Origin: a virus
Virus record (IMG/VR): IMGVR_UViG_3300028809_000522
Location: 1 to 38,360 of that record
Length of the DNA stretch: 38,360 bases
Reading direction: 5' to 3' (one strand)
Positions 20,641 to 27,680 of the stretch are shown here, one piece after another (the stretch's first letter is position 1; each line of letters opens with the position of its first letter). Below the pieces are notes generated by a model that saw only the letters and a list, made by a program, of their open reading frames with translations, searched no databases and was not told where the DNA came from. The translations under genes were made by a program, and so were the position numbers.

Positions 20641-20982
20641 ATGGCCCACAAGAGCCGCTCGAACCGGAAGAAGAACGCCGCGAAGAAGGCGGCCCGCGCC
20701 GAGAAGTGTTGGCAGAGGCCGCAGCACCTCCAGGTGATGCTGGCCGCCAACCGATCGCTCGCGAAGGCCGAGCAGTACCCCGCCGCCCCGACCTACCGGG
20801 ACGACAACCCGAATCCGTACACGCCGACGCAGGCCCAGGCGCAGCCCGCGACCGGCGAATCCACCGCGCCTAAGGACCTCGGACATGGCACTGAAGCAGA
20901 CCCCCACTTCGTCGTCGTCGGAGACGCCGGAATCGCCCACGCCGTCGCCCTCGCCGGCCCCGGCCGCAGAAGAAAAGGCTGA
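20641..20982 (+). CDS. Unknown basic-to-neutral protein, 113 aa
   Basis: ATG 20641, 7 nt after the previous gene. Very basic N terminus (KSRSNRKKNAAKKAARAEKC), a short helix, then an Asn/Pro/Gln-rich linker. Its last third overlaps the next gene by 98 nt in another frame, so one of the two C/N termini may be less constrained. No family recognised. Confidence 0.6.
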   Translation: MAHKSRSNRKKNAAKKAARAEKCWQRPQHLQVMLAANRSLAKAEQYPAAPTYRDDNPNPYTPTQAQAQPATGESTAPKDLGHGTEADPHFVVVGDAGIAHAVALAGPGRRRKG

Positions 20983-21220
20983 GGGCCGCTCGCAGGACGC
21001 GGAGATCCTACTGATGGCCCGCATCCACCGCGAACTCTCGAAGGTGGAGGTCAACGCCCGCCAGCGGATCATGCAGTGGGTGATGCAGCGGGTCGAACAG
21101 GACCTCGCCGACGAACGGCAGCGGAAGGAGAAGGAGGCGATGGAGCGGTACGCGGGCCACGTCATGAAGATCAACGGCCCGCGGGGCTACCAGTCGATCG
21201 CCGCCGAGAAGAAGGACTGA
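20885..21220 (+). CDS. Unknown helical protein, 111 aa
   Basis: ATG 20885; the Ser/Thr/Pro-rich first 35 residues overlap the previous gene. The rest is a strong helix or coiled coil (RIHRELSKVEVNARQRIMQW; VEQDLADERQRKEKEAMERY). The end lies 3 nt before the nuclease gene. Start uncertain: a shorter form from an internal codon is possible. Confidence 0.6.
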   Translation: MALKQTPTSSSSETPESPTPSPSPAPAAEEKAEGRSQDAEILLMARIHRELSKVEVNARQRIMQWVMQRVEQDLADERQRKEKEAMERYAGHVMKINGPRGYQSIAAEKKD

Positions 21221-21223
21221 CCC

Positions 21224-21676
21224 GTGGGCATGAAGGTTGACCCGAAGACGCTGAAGGCGCTCCAGGCCGGGGGCCGCGTCACCGCGAAGGTGAATGCGAC
21301 CGCCCTCGGCCTGGTCGCCGCCCTCTCCTCGCCGCCGCCGGACGGGTGCGGCGAGAACGTGTTCATGGACGCCGTCGCCCGCCTCGCCCGGGCCGCCGGC
21401 TGGAAGGTGCTCCACGTCCTGAAGAAGCGCGTCGCCGCCAAGAAGGCCGGCGCGATGGACTACCACTGGGAGACGTCCGTCGCCTACGACGGCAAGGGCT
21501 TCCCCGACCTGCTACTGCTGAAGCCCGGCCGGCTCGTCGTCGTCGAGACGAAGGTCGGCCGGAACAAGGCCACCCCCGAACAGGAGGAGTGGCTCGAACT
21601 GTTCGCCACCGTGGGCGAGGCCCGCCTCGCCTACCCGAAGCACTGGCCCGAGATCGTCGCCACGCTGACCGCCTGA
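21224..21676 (+). CDS. VRR-NUC family nuclease, 150 aa
   Basis: PD-(D/E)XK nuclease of the VRR-NUC family, which includes Holliday-junction and flap nucleases; the stand-alone form is common in phages. Visible sites: E44 in GCGENVFMDA, D95 in KGFPDLLLLK, E108 and K110 in LVVVETKVGRN, and Q120 in TPEQEEWL. Spacing GFPD-x12-ExK and the trailing Q fit the family. Probable role: processing branched phage DNA with the helicase encoded upstream. GTG start at 21224 or ATG at 21230. Confidence 0.88.
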   Translation: MGMKVDPKTLKALQAGGRVTAKVNATALGLVAALSSPPPDGCGENVFMDAVARLARAAGWKVLHVLKKRVAAKKAGAMDYHWETSVAYDGKGFPDLLLLKPGRLVVVETKVGRNKATPEQEEWLELFATVGEARLAYPKHWPEIVATLTA

Positions 21677-21754
21677 CAGCCCCCGTTGGCAGACCGGCCT
21701 GAAGATCGCACTCCCGCCGACCGCCGAGGCCCCCGAGGCACAGCGACAAGAGGA

Positions 21755-21985
21755 GTGGAAGGCGGACCCGGAGGGGGACGCCGTCCGCGATTCCCGTTGC
21801 GCGTCCGACACACTGGCGGGGTCCGGCCGAAAGGCCAGTCGCGGCAGGCAGGGTGCAAGCCCCGGATGCCTGAACCAAACACCGGGGACGGGAAGACGTA
21901 TACCGCGGCTCCGTCGCAGGGTAGACCTCCCGGCCGACTCCGAACAGGGGTCGGTCCGTACCCGCTCACCATCGTCGGGTAGGTT
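21755..21985 (+). ncRNA. Candidate structured RNA upstream of the sigma factor
   Basis: The 399-nt gap 21677-22075 has no gene I can support and holds several phased hairpins: GCGGAC/GTCCGC (21762-21788), GGCC-GAAA-GGCC with a GNRA loop (21825-21836), CAGGCA-GGG...CCC-TGCCTG (21845-21872), CCGACTCC-GAACA-GGGGTCGG (21934-21954) and TACCCG...CGGGTA (21959-21981). Two alternative pairings compete: ACTGGC/GCCAGT (21812-21839) against the GNRA hairpin, and CCCCGG/CCGGGG (21860-21887) against the CAGGCA hairpin. This suggests a switch-like leader or a free non-coding RNA. I could not match it to a known class. Confidence 0.45.
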
Positions 21986-22002
21986 TGCGGAATCCGGGGT
22001 GC

Positions 22003-22008
22003 GATAAT
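22003..22008 (+). promoter_or_regulatory. Possible -10 element before the sigma gene
   Basis: GATAAT in a GC-rich setting (TGCGATAATGC). No -35 lies at normal spacing; TTGCGG is 12 nt upstream. It may be an alternative-sigma or activator-dependent promoter. Confidence 0.25.
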
Positions 22009-22075
22009 GCGGGTTGCACGGACCGCGGCGCTAAGGTAGAACGTCCCAGTCACCACGACGACGGAGGCCCACCCC

Positions 22076-22723
22076 ATGCTCGCAGACCCCAACGGGGACA
22101 TCGACCCCGCCATCCTGAAGCTCGCCAACTACCTCGCCGGCCGGCTCGCGCCGAAGCTCGGCCGGTTCATGGACCGCGAGGAGATCGCCAGCGTCGCCGC
22201 CGTCGCCGGCCTGGAGGCCAAGCGCCGGTTCCGCCCGGAACTGGGCGTCAGGCTGACGTCCTTCGTCCAGCGGCGGATGCGCGGGGCGGTCTACGACGTC
22301 GTCCGCGGCCGCGACTGGTTCTCCGGCGGCCTGGCCCGACGCGGCCGCTCCCTCCGCCAGCTCCCCATCGTCGCCCGGCCCGACATCTACAGCCGCCGAC
22401 TCGATGCCGACAACCTGAACGGCAAGGAGTCACTCTTCTACCACCCGGCCTTCGTCACGCTGGACCCCGAGGACGCGCTCGACGCGTTCCGCCACCAGGT
22501 CCGCCGCCTGATCCCCGGCCTGTCCCGACTCGAATACAGCGTACTCCTCAGCTACTTCTACCACGGCCTGACCATGAAGGAGACCGGCGAGATCCACGGC
22601 AAGAGCGAGAGCCGCGTCTCCCAGATCATCACGCAACTGATCGACCGCGCCCGCGAGCGGCACGGGCGTCAGCGAGTCGCCCGCACGGTCGGCCGCCCGA
22701 GCGTCCGGGAGGTGGCGTCGTGA
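22076..22723 (+). CDS. Phage RNA polymerase sigma factor, 215 aa
   Basis: Sigma-70 family, group 3/4-like. Region 2 spans about residues 33-80: DREEIASVAAVAGLEAKRRF, then VRLTSFVQRRMRGAVYDVVR, with the FVQRRMRGAVYD signature of FliA-type sigma region 2. Region 4 spans 148-193, with the helix-turn-helix GLTMKETGEIHGKSESRVSQ. Region 3 is short. ATG 22076 has GGAGG 9 nt upstream. A phage-encoded sigma factor would direct host RNA polymerase to late promoters; the divergent region and the weak -10 at 35893 are candidate targets. The 3' end overlaps the next GTG. Confidence 0.88.
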   Translation: MLADPNGDIDPAILKLANYLAGRLAPKLGRFMDREEIASVAAVAGLEAKRRFRPELGVRLTSFVQRRMRGAVYDVVRGRDWFSGGLARRGRSLRQLPIVARPDIYSRRLDADNLNGKESLFYHPAFVTLDPEDALDAFRHQVRRLIPGLSRLEYSVLLSYFYHGLTMKETGEIHGKSESRVSQIITQLIDRARERHGRQRVARTVGRPSVREVAS

Positions 22724-23928
22724 ATTTCGACTGGTCGAACGTCGTCGTCGGACACTGGCGGGTCTGCGGCCCCACCGACTGGCCCGCCATGCGCCGCCGC
22801 GTCCGCGCCACCACCGGCACGCACGTCGTCTACTACGACGTGTGGAGCAGGTGCGGGTTCGGCGGCCAGATCGCTGACTACGCCCTGGCGGACGGGCCGC
22901 CCGCCCGCTGCCACTTCTGCTACTCCGCCCTCGGCAAGGCCCTCACCTCCTCTTTCCGGAAGGCGAAGGGGATGCCCGTACTCCCGCTCCAGCGGCGAAT
23001 GTCGCCGCGGGACCTGGAGGCCAATCTCACGTTCTGGGAGCCTGAGAACATGATCGCCAGCGAGCACGCCTGTTGTCACGGGGACCACGCGAAGGCCTGG
23101 GAGGAAGACGGCCTCGCCGCCGTCCGCGAACTCGTCGCCCGCACCGGCCTGGGCCTGGACTTCGGGTGGAAGGCGAAGGTCTACGACACGCACCGCTGCC
23201 ACCCGCGCGCCGAGGTGGTCCGCGTCCGCGACGTCCAGCACGCCATCCGGACCGTCGATCTACTCGTCACCCCGCCCGGCCGCGGGATCGACTTCGAGGT
23301 GAAACTCGCCACCGGCCGCAACAAGGACTTCGAGGACGTCGCCGCCAAGATCCGGTCCGCCGCCGACGCCCTCAACGCCGCACACGCCAAGACGCCCGAG
23401 GGCCGCGTCGTCGTCGTCGAGGCCCTGCCGCCCGAGCCGGCCCCGCAGCCCGAGCCGACGCCGTCCGGGGCCGTCGCCGAACTCCTGAAGTTCCGCTCCG
23501 GCCTGGACGAGGTCATCGCGTTCGCCCGCGACTCCGACGCCGCCAACGCCCGGCTCGCCGCCGCCCGCCAGGAGGTGGAGGCCGCACGCCAGAAGGCCAT
23601 CGGCCTGATCCGCACCCGCGAGGCCGTCGCCGACCAGACCCGCATCGCGAAGATCGGCTACGAACACGCCCGCGACAAGGTTGTTGACCTGAACGTCAGG
23701 CTCAACAACGCGTGCGTGGACGAGGCCCGGCAACTCACCGAGTACGAGCGACTCCAGAAGTGCCTCGCCGAGGCCGAGCGGGTCGCCCGCGGCCCCGAGC
23801 AGGACCTCCGGGCCGCCGAGGAACTCCTCGCCGAGGCCGAGGCCGCCGAGAAGAAGCGAACCACCCAGGTCAGCCCCGAGATGATGACCATTCTGGACGC
23901 CCTCAAAACCCTTCAGGGAGGAAAGTGA
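22720..23928 (+). CDS. Possible PD-(D/E)XK nuclease with C-terminal coiled coil, 402 aa
   Basis: GTG 22720 overlaps the sigma stop. The N-terminal 120 residues carry Cys clusters (CHFC at 64-67; EHACCHGDH at 115-123) that may bind zinc. Residues 176-200 read IRTVDLLVTPPGRGIDFEVK and continue LATGRN, giving D180 and E193-x-K195 with the spacing of a PD-(D/E)XK nuclease. Residues from 235 on are coiled coil (RLAAARQEVEAARQKAIGLI), with a Pro linker before it. Two nucleases, this one and the VRR-NUC, thus flank the sigma gene. Assignment to a family is inference. Confidence 0.7.
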   Translation: MNFDWSNVVVGHWRVCGPTDWPAMRRRVRATTGTHVVYYDVWSRCGFGGQIADYALADGPPARCHFCYSALGKALTSSFRKAKGMPVLPLQRRMSPRDLEANLTFWEPENMIASEHACCHGDHAKAWEEDGLAAVRELVARTGLGLDFGWKAKVYDTHRCHPRAEVVRVRDVQHAIRTVDLLVTPPGRGIDFEVKLATGRNKDFEDVAAKIRSAADALNAAHAKTPEGRVVVVEALPPEPAPQPEPTPSGAVAELLKFRSGLDEVIAFARDSDAANARLAAARQEVEAARQKAIGLIRTREAVADQTRIAKIGYEHARDKVVDLNVRLNNACVDEARQLTEYERLQKCLAEAERVARGPEQDLRAAEELLAEAEAAEKKRTTQVSPEMMTILDALKTLQGGK

Positions 23929-24608
23929 TGCACCTGTCTCTGACCACGCTCTCACTGATCGTCTTCGGCACCGCGATCGTCTGCCTGATGTGGGGCATCT
24001 TTCTCGGCTGCAAGACCGAGCGGACCGGGTGGGTGATCCGCGCCCACGGCCGAGGCCAGCCCAACACCGCCCACTTCGTGGACGGCCTGTACTACCACGT
24101 CATCCCCGAAGGGTACTTCTGCAACAACTACGTCCCCAGGGTCGTGTGCGAGGACATGCAGAAGGACCTGAAGGACCGCGGCCACCAACTCACCGAGACC
24201 GCCGTACTCCTCGCCCGCTCCAAAGAGTACAACAAGCAGCTCACGGACGAGATCGCCGCACTCCGCGAGCAGCACCGCGGCTTCCTGGCCGCCTCAGAGA
24301 AGGCCGCGAAGCGGCACCAAGAGGAACTCGCCAAACTCACCGAGCGGGTCGAATTCTGGAAGAAGGAGGCCGAGGAGAAGTCCAAGCGGATCGGCAAGCT
24401 CAACGAGGACATCGACGCGGCCGGCAACCTCCGCAAGACGCTGTCCGACGCCTGCACCGCCCGCGACAAGCTCCGCGTGGAGTACAACGTCCTGGCCGCC
24501 GAGCGGGACAAGGCTCACAGCGAACTGTCGTCCGCGAGGAGACTGTTCGACAGTCTGCAATCCACGTTCAACGAACTCATCGCCAAGATCGGCGAGGCCG
24601 GGTTCTGA
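23928..24608 (+). CDS. Membrane-anchored coiled-coil protein, 226 aa
   Basis: ATG overlaps the preceding stop (TGATG). An N-terminal hydrophobic segment (LSLIVFGTAIVCLMWGIFLG, about 5-28) is followed by a Cys and a short globular part, then a long coiled coil (about 85-220, e.g. KRHQEELAKLTERVEFWKKE). This topology, N-in membrane anchor plus a long periplasmic coiled coil, is that of inner-membrane spanins, but it is larger than most and no outer-membrane partner lipoprotein is recognised, so a lysis role is only possible. Followed by a palindromic repeat. Confidence 0.65.
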   Translation: MHLSLTTLSLIVFGTAIVCLMWGIFLGCKTERTGWVIRAHGRGQPNTAHFVDGLYYHVIPEGYFCNNYVPRVVCEDMQKDLKDRGHQLTETAVLLARSKEYNKQLTDEIAALREQHRGFLAASEKAAKRHQEELAKLTERVEFWKKEAEEKSKRIGKLNEDIDAAGNLRKTLSDACTARDKLRVEYNVLAAERDKAHSELSSARRLFDSLQSTFNELIAKIGEAGF

Positions 24609-24617
24609 CCGAAGCAC

Positions 24618-24642
24618 GCCGGGCGTCACCGTGACGCCCGGC
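24618..24642. repeat. Palindromic repeat, perfect copy
   Basis: Core GGGCGTCACCGTGACGCCC (24621-24639), extended by GCC/GGC; starts 9 nt after the stop. Confidence 0.85.
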
Positions 24643-24660
24643 ATTCACGAGGAGGATGGT

Positions 24661-25158
24661 ATGAGGAAGTTTCTGACAGCCGCCCTGTTCCTGCTGACCG
24701 CCGGCCTGCTGGCCGCGCAGTTGCCCCCGCCGCCCCCGCCGCCGCCGCTGCCCGACGAAGCCGTGTACTCGACGGACGCCTACGTCACGAAGACGAAGGA
24801 CGGGTACCGGATCGAGGGCGATTGCTGGGGCTGGGGCAAGGTGGACGCCAAGACGAAGTATTTCGTTGACGTCGTCGGGGTCGCGTCCGACTCAACCGAC
24901 AGCATGCGCCTGGAGCGGCTGGCGGACGGCAAGGACCTGTACTGGTTCCCCACGCCGTACACCGGCGGCGACGTCGATTGCGGGTGGTGGTATCAAGTCG
25001 TGGCCAGTGACGGCAGCGACCACCTGGGCAACCGCATCGCCACGGACGGCGGGTGTTGGGTGCGGACCGTCCTGTGGAAGTGGGTCGATCAGGGGAACAT
25101 GAATTACGCCGCGTCGGTCGCGGACGACAACTGGTACTGGGCGCCGCTCCTGCCCTAG
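24661..25158 (+). CDS. Secreted protein of unknown function, 165 aa
   Basis: ATG 24661 after GAGGAGGATGGT. A clear signal peptide (RKFLTAALFLLTAGLLAA) is followed by a Pro run (about 21-31) and a Trp/Tyr/Asp-rich beta domain (YRIEGDCWGWGKVDAKTKYF; VDCGWWYQVVASDGSDHLG; CWVRTVLWKWVDQGNMNYAA) with four Cys outside the signal, which may form disulfides. Export suggests a cell-envelope or lysis-related role, or surface exclusion, next to a membrane-anchored coiled-coil gene. No enzyme motif is seen. Confidence 0.75.
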   Translation: MRKFLTAALFLLTAGLLAAQLPPPPPPPPLPDEAVYSTDAYVTKTKDGYRIEGDCWGWGKVDAKTKYFVDVVGVASDSTDSMRLERLADGKDLYWFPTPYTGGDVDCGWWYQVVASDGSDHLGNRIATDGGCWVRTVLWKWVDQGNMNYAASVADDNWYWAPLLP

Positions 25159-25167
25159 TCAACCCCG

Positions 25168-25192
25168 GCCGGGCGTCACCGCGACGCCCGGC
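25168..25192. repeat. Palindromic repeat
   Basis: Core GGGCGTCACCGCGACGCCC (25171-25189), extended by GCC/GGC; one A-C mismatch. Starts 9 nt after the secreted-protein stop. Confidence 0.8.
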
Positions 25193-25289
25193 TTACTTCG
25201 AGGCACCCATGTCTGGACCGTTCGACGCCCCCCTGCCGTACCGGCAGATTGCACACGAAAACTTTCCCTATCTTGCCTGGAGAAAACAC

Positions 25290-27533
25290 ATGGCAGACAC
25301 GGTAACCGCGGCCTCGCCCGAGGCCCTGTCCCGCCTGAGCGGGCAGGTTGACGTTCTGATTGGCCGGGTGGACGCCCAGTCCGTCCTGGTTCGCAACGTC
25401 GCCGGCCGGTGCGACTCGCTCGACGAGTGGTCCAACGAGGCTACCAAACAGATCATCAACAACACCGGGTCGATCGGTAGACTCGAAGACCGCATCAGGA
25501 CGATCGAGGACAAGCTCAACCCGCCGCCACCGCCGCCAGTCGCGAAGTTCCTCGGCCGCATCCTGAGCGGAGAGGCCGGCTGGAGGTGGAACGAGTACGG
25601 CGGCGCGGACGGGTACAACCTGTTCGGGGCCGTCGCGGTCAACAGCCCGATCGCGTCGTGGGCTTTCGGAATCCTTTCGCACGTCTGGGCACCGAACACG
25701 GGCGACAAGCGGGCCGTCCGCGTCACCGACAAGAGTGCCATCGCCGCCTGCCGCTACATGGCTGACAAGTTCGCGTTCACCGTCCAGAAGACCGGACTCC
25801 TGTCCCTGTACTTCCTGGACTGGGACCGCAACGGCCGGGAGCAACTGGTCGAAATCGTTGACCTAAACACCCTGGAGGTGTTGGACGCGCAGACGGTCGC
25901 GTCCTTCGAGAACGGCGCCATGCTCCAGTGGGAGACGACGAGGTCTGTCGGCGTCAGGATCACGAAGACGAAGGGCACCAACGGCGTGATATCGGCCGTC
26001 CTCCTCGGCGGGCCGGTCGAGGTGGACTGGCAGGAAGGACCGCCGCCGCCGGCCGCCGACTGGGACTCCGCGTTCGTGTCGCAGTCCGTACCGACCATCC
26101 TGGAGGCGGATCAGGTCTTCAAGGCCTCGGTGACGCTCCGAAACACCGGCGCGAAGCAGTGGGGGATGCTGAGTGGGGCACAAGAGCCTCCGATTCTGGT
26201 CGCCACCGGCGACTCGTGGGGCACAGACTTCGTCATCCTCGGGCAGGGTCGGTTCATCGACAACGGGCAGGAGGCGGCCTTCGTGTCGCACCTCCGGGCG
26301 CCGTCCGACCCCGGAACTTACACGTTCCGCTGGCGACTGGGTCACCCGTCCGCCGGAGGGTTCGGGGTCGAGAGCGACCCGGTCACGATCACCGTCACGC
26401 CGGCCACGCACCGCCCGCTCGTCCTGCCCACCCCCATGACCGACGATGACGGGCGTGCCCCGCTGACACCAGACCGCGTGGAGTACCTGGGTTCGTTCAA
26501 GTTGCCCAAGTACGTCGGCGGCGCCAACTCCGGCTACTCCGAGACAACGATGGCCCTCAAGGAAGTCAACGGTGTCAAGCGGCTCGTGATCGGCTACAAC
26601 CACCCACGCCACTGGCTGTTCGAGGTGAACATCCCCGACCCGGTGAAGTACACGGGGTCGAACCTCCACTCCCTGCCGACCGCCCCACTCGCGAACGAGT
26701 GGGGCGACGTGTCGGCCGGCGGGATCGGCCCGGTCGGTCAGGCGTACTACCGCGACGGCTTCCTGCACTGGTCGTGGCACCACCCGTACTGGACCGGCGG
26801 GCCGATCAAGTGCGCCGGCCGGACGCTGCTGCGCGAGGACGGCACGTTCGCCCCGGCCGGGACGTGGGAGGTTCCGAACCAGAAGTGGCACTGGGGCGGG
26901 ACACACCTGCTGCCCAAGAGCTACGCCGACAAGTACACCGGCGGCCGCCGGGACGCCCGCGGGTTCGGGTGCTACTACTCCATCAGCGACCCGTGCAGCC
27001 GGGGCGTCGCCCTCGGCGTGTTCGACGACCCGGACCCGAGTCTCGAATCGCTCGTCCGCAGGCACCAACTCCTCGGCCGGCTGGTGGACAACCCGCTGCC
27101 GCGGCGGGGGGACTACTTCAACGCCAACTGTGACTACTGGGCCGAACAGCCCGAGAGCGCCGACAAGGGCTTCGTCACGTTCGACGACCATTGCCGGGCC
27201 GGCTTGGTGGTCCACCTCCCCGACGTGCAGGGGGCGATCTTCCCCGTCCGGGTCGGCACCGGCCGCCTCGGGTACGACTACGGCTCGATCACCCGCGGCG
27301 GCGGGGCGACCGACTGGTACTTCTTCGACGCCCACGACATCGGCAGCACGCCGGTGGAGTCCGACGATCTGCCCCACGCCATCGACCGGGACGTGCTGAA
27401 CCCTTACGGGAGTGGGCAACTCATCACCTCGCTGGCCCAGGACGGGCGGGTGATCTACGCCCTCCGCGGCCAGGCGTACCAGAACGGCACCGAGTACGAC
27501 CCGCTCGTGGACGTGTTCCGAATCCGTGAGTAG
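25290..27533 (+). CDS. Tail-fibre-like protein with NBR1-type Ig domain and propeller-like region, 747 aa
   Basis: The preferred start is ATG 25290, with GGAG 7 nt upstream. Between the alternative ATG 25209 and 25290, codons 14-27 lose the G/C third-base bias, so that stretch looks non-coding. Domains: an N-terminal coiled coil (1-75), a beta-sandwich (about 90-245), and an NBR1-like Ig domain (about 256-370: DSAFVSQSVPTILEADQVFK ... GTYTFRWRLGHPSAGGFGVE). A beta-rich C-terminal region (395-747) resembles a propeller. No signal peptide is seen. Such multi-domain proteins often bind cell-surface targets, so receptor binding is likely but inferred. It lies on the early strand, far from other tail genes. 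Confidence 0.8.
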   Translation: MADTVTAASPEALSRLSGQVDVLIGRVDAQSVLVRNVAGRCDSLDEWSNEATKQIINNTGSIGRLEDRIRTIEDKLNPPPPPPVAKFLGRILSGEAGWRWNEYGGADGYNLFGAVAVNSPIASWAFGILSHVWAPNTGDKRAVRVTDKSAIAACRYMADKFAFTVQKTGLLSLYFLDWDRNGREQLVEIVDLNTLEVLDAQTVASFENGAMLQWETTRSVGVRITKTKGTNGVISAVLLGGPVEVDWQEGPPPPAADWDSAFVSQSVPTILEADQVFKASVTLRNTGAKQWGMLSGAQEPPILVATGDSWGTDFVILGQGRFIDNGQEAAFVSHLRAPSDPGTYTFRWRLGHPSAGGFGVESDPVTITVTPATHRPLVLPTPMTDDDGRAPLTPDRVEYLGSFKLPKYVGGANSGYSETTMALKEVNGVKRLVIGYNHPRHWLFEVNIPDPVKYTGSNLHSLPTAPLANEWGDVSAGGIGPVGQAYYRDGFLHWSWHHPYWTGGPIKCAGRTLLREDGTFAPAGTWEVPNQKWHWGGTHLLPKSYADKYTGGRRDARGFGCYYSISDPCSRGVALGVFDDPDPSLESLVRRHQLLGRLVDNPLPRRGDYFNANCDYWAEQPESADKGFVTFDDHCRAGLVVHLPDVQGAIFPVRVGTGRLGYDYGSITRGGGATDWYFFDAHDIGSTPVESDDLPHAIDRDVLNPYGSGQLITSLAQDGRVIYALRGQAYQNGTEYDPLVDVFRIRE

Positions 27534-27535
27534 CC

Positions 27536-27554
27536 GGGCGTCACCGTGACGCCC
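27536..27554. repeat. Palindromic repeat, perfect copy
   Basis: GGGCGTCACCGTGACGCCC, 2 nt after the tail-fibre-like stop and 12 nt before the next start. Confidence 0.88.
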
Positions 27555-27566
27555 GCGGAGGTTGAC

Positions 27567-27680
27567 GTGGAAGAGCAAGACGCCGAGTTCTGCTTCATGG
27601 TCGCCGCGATCGGAGTCGCGGCGGCCTACCTGTCCTGGATCGTCGTCAGCGTCTGGACGATGGAGTCACTTCCCAAGTAG
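27567..27680 (+). CDS. Tiny single-pass membrane protein, 37 aa
   Basis: GTG 27567 with GGAGG 5 nt upstream. An acidic N terminus (EEQDAEF) is followed by one hydrophobic stretch (CFMVAAIGVAAAYLSWIVVS) and a short end. It is the last gene of the plus arm and overlaps the 3' end of the polyvalent gene by 15 nt, tail to tail. A small holin is possible, but no endolysin is seen and the topology could suit other membrane roles. Confidence 0.6.
   Translation: MEEQDAEFCFMVAAIGVAAAYLSWIVVSVWTMESLPK

Noticed and set aside
21686-21982. A 98-codon frame through the non-coding region before the sigma gene
   Set aside because: TTG start without ribosome site, Arg/Pro/Gly-rich product, and it crosses several stable hairpins; the RNA-structure reading is better.
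21755-21985. Known RNA classes for the structured region (group I/II intron, RNase P, tmRNA, IscB-associated RNA)
   Set aside because: Core signature sequences of these classes are not visible and no intron-encoded or IscB-type gene is adjacent.
22669-22687. A palindrome-like segment at the end of the sigma gene
   Set aside because: Only the outer bases resemble the family; this level of similarity is expected by chance in such GC-rich coding sequence.
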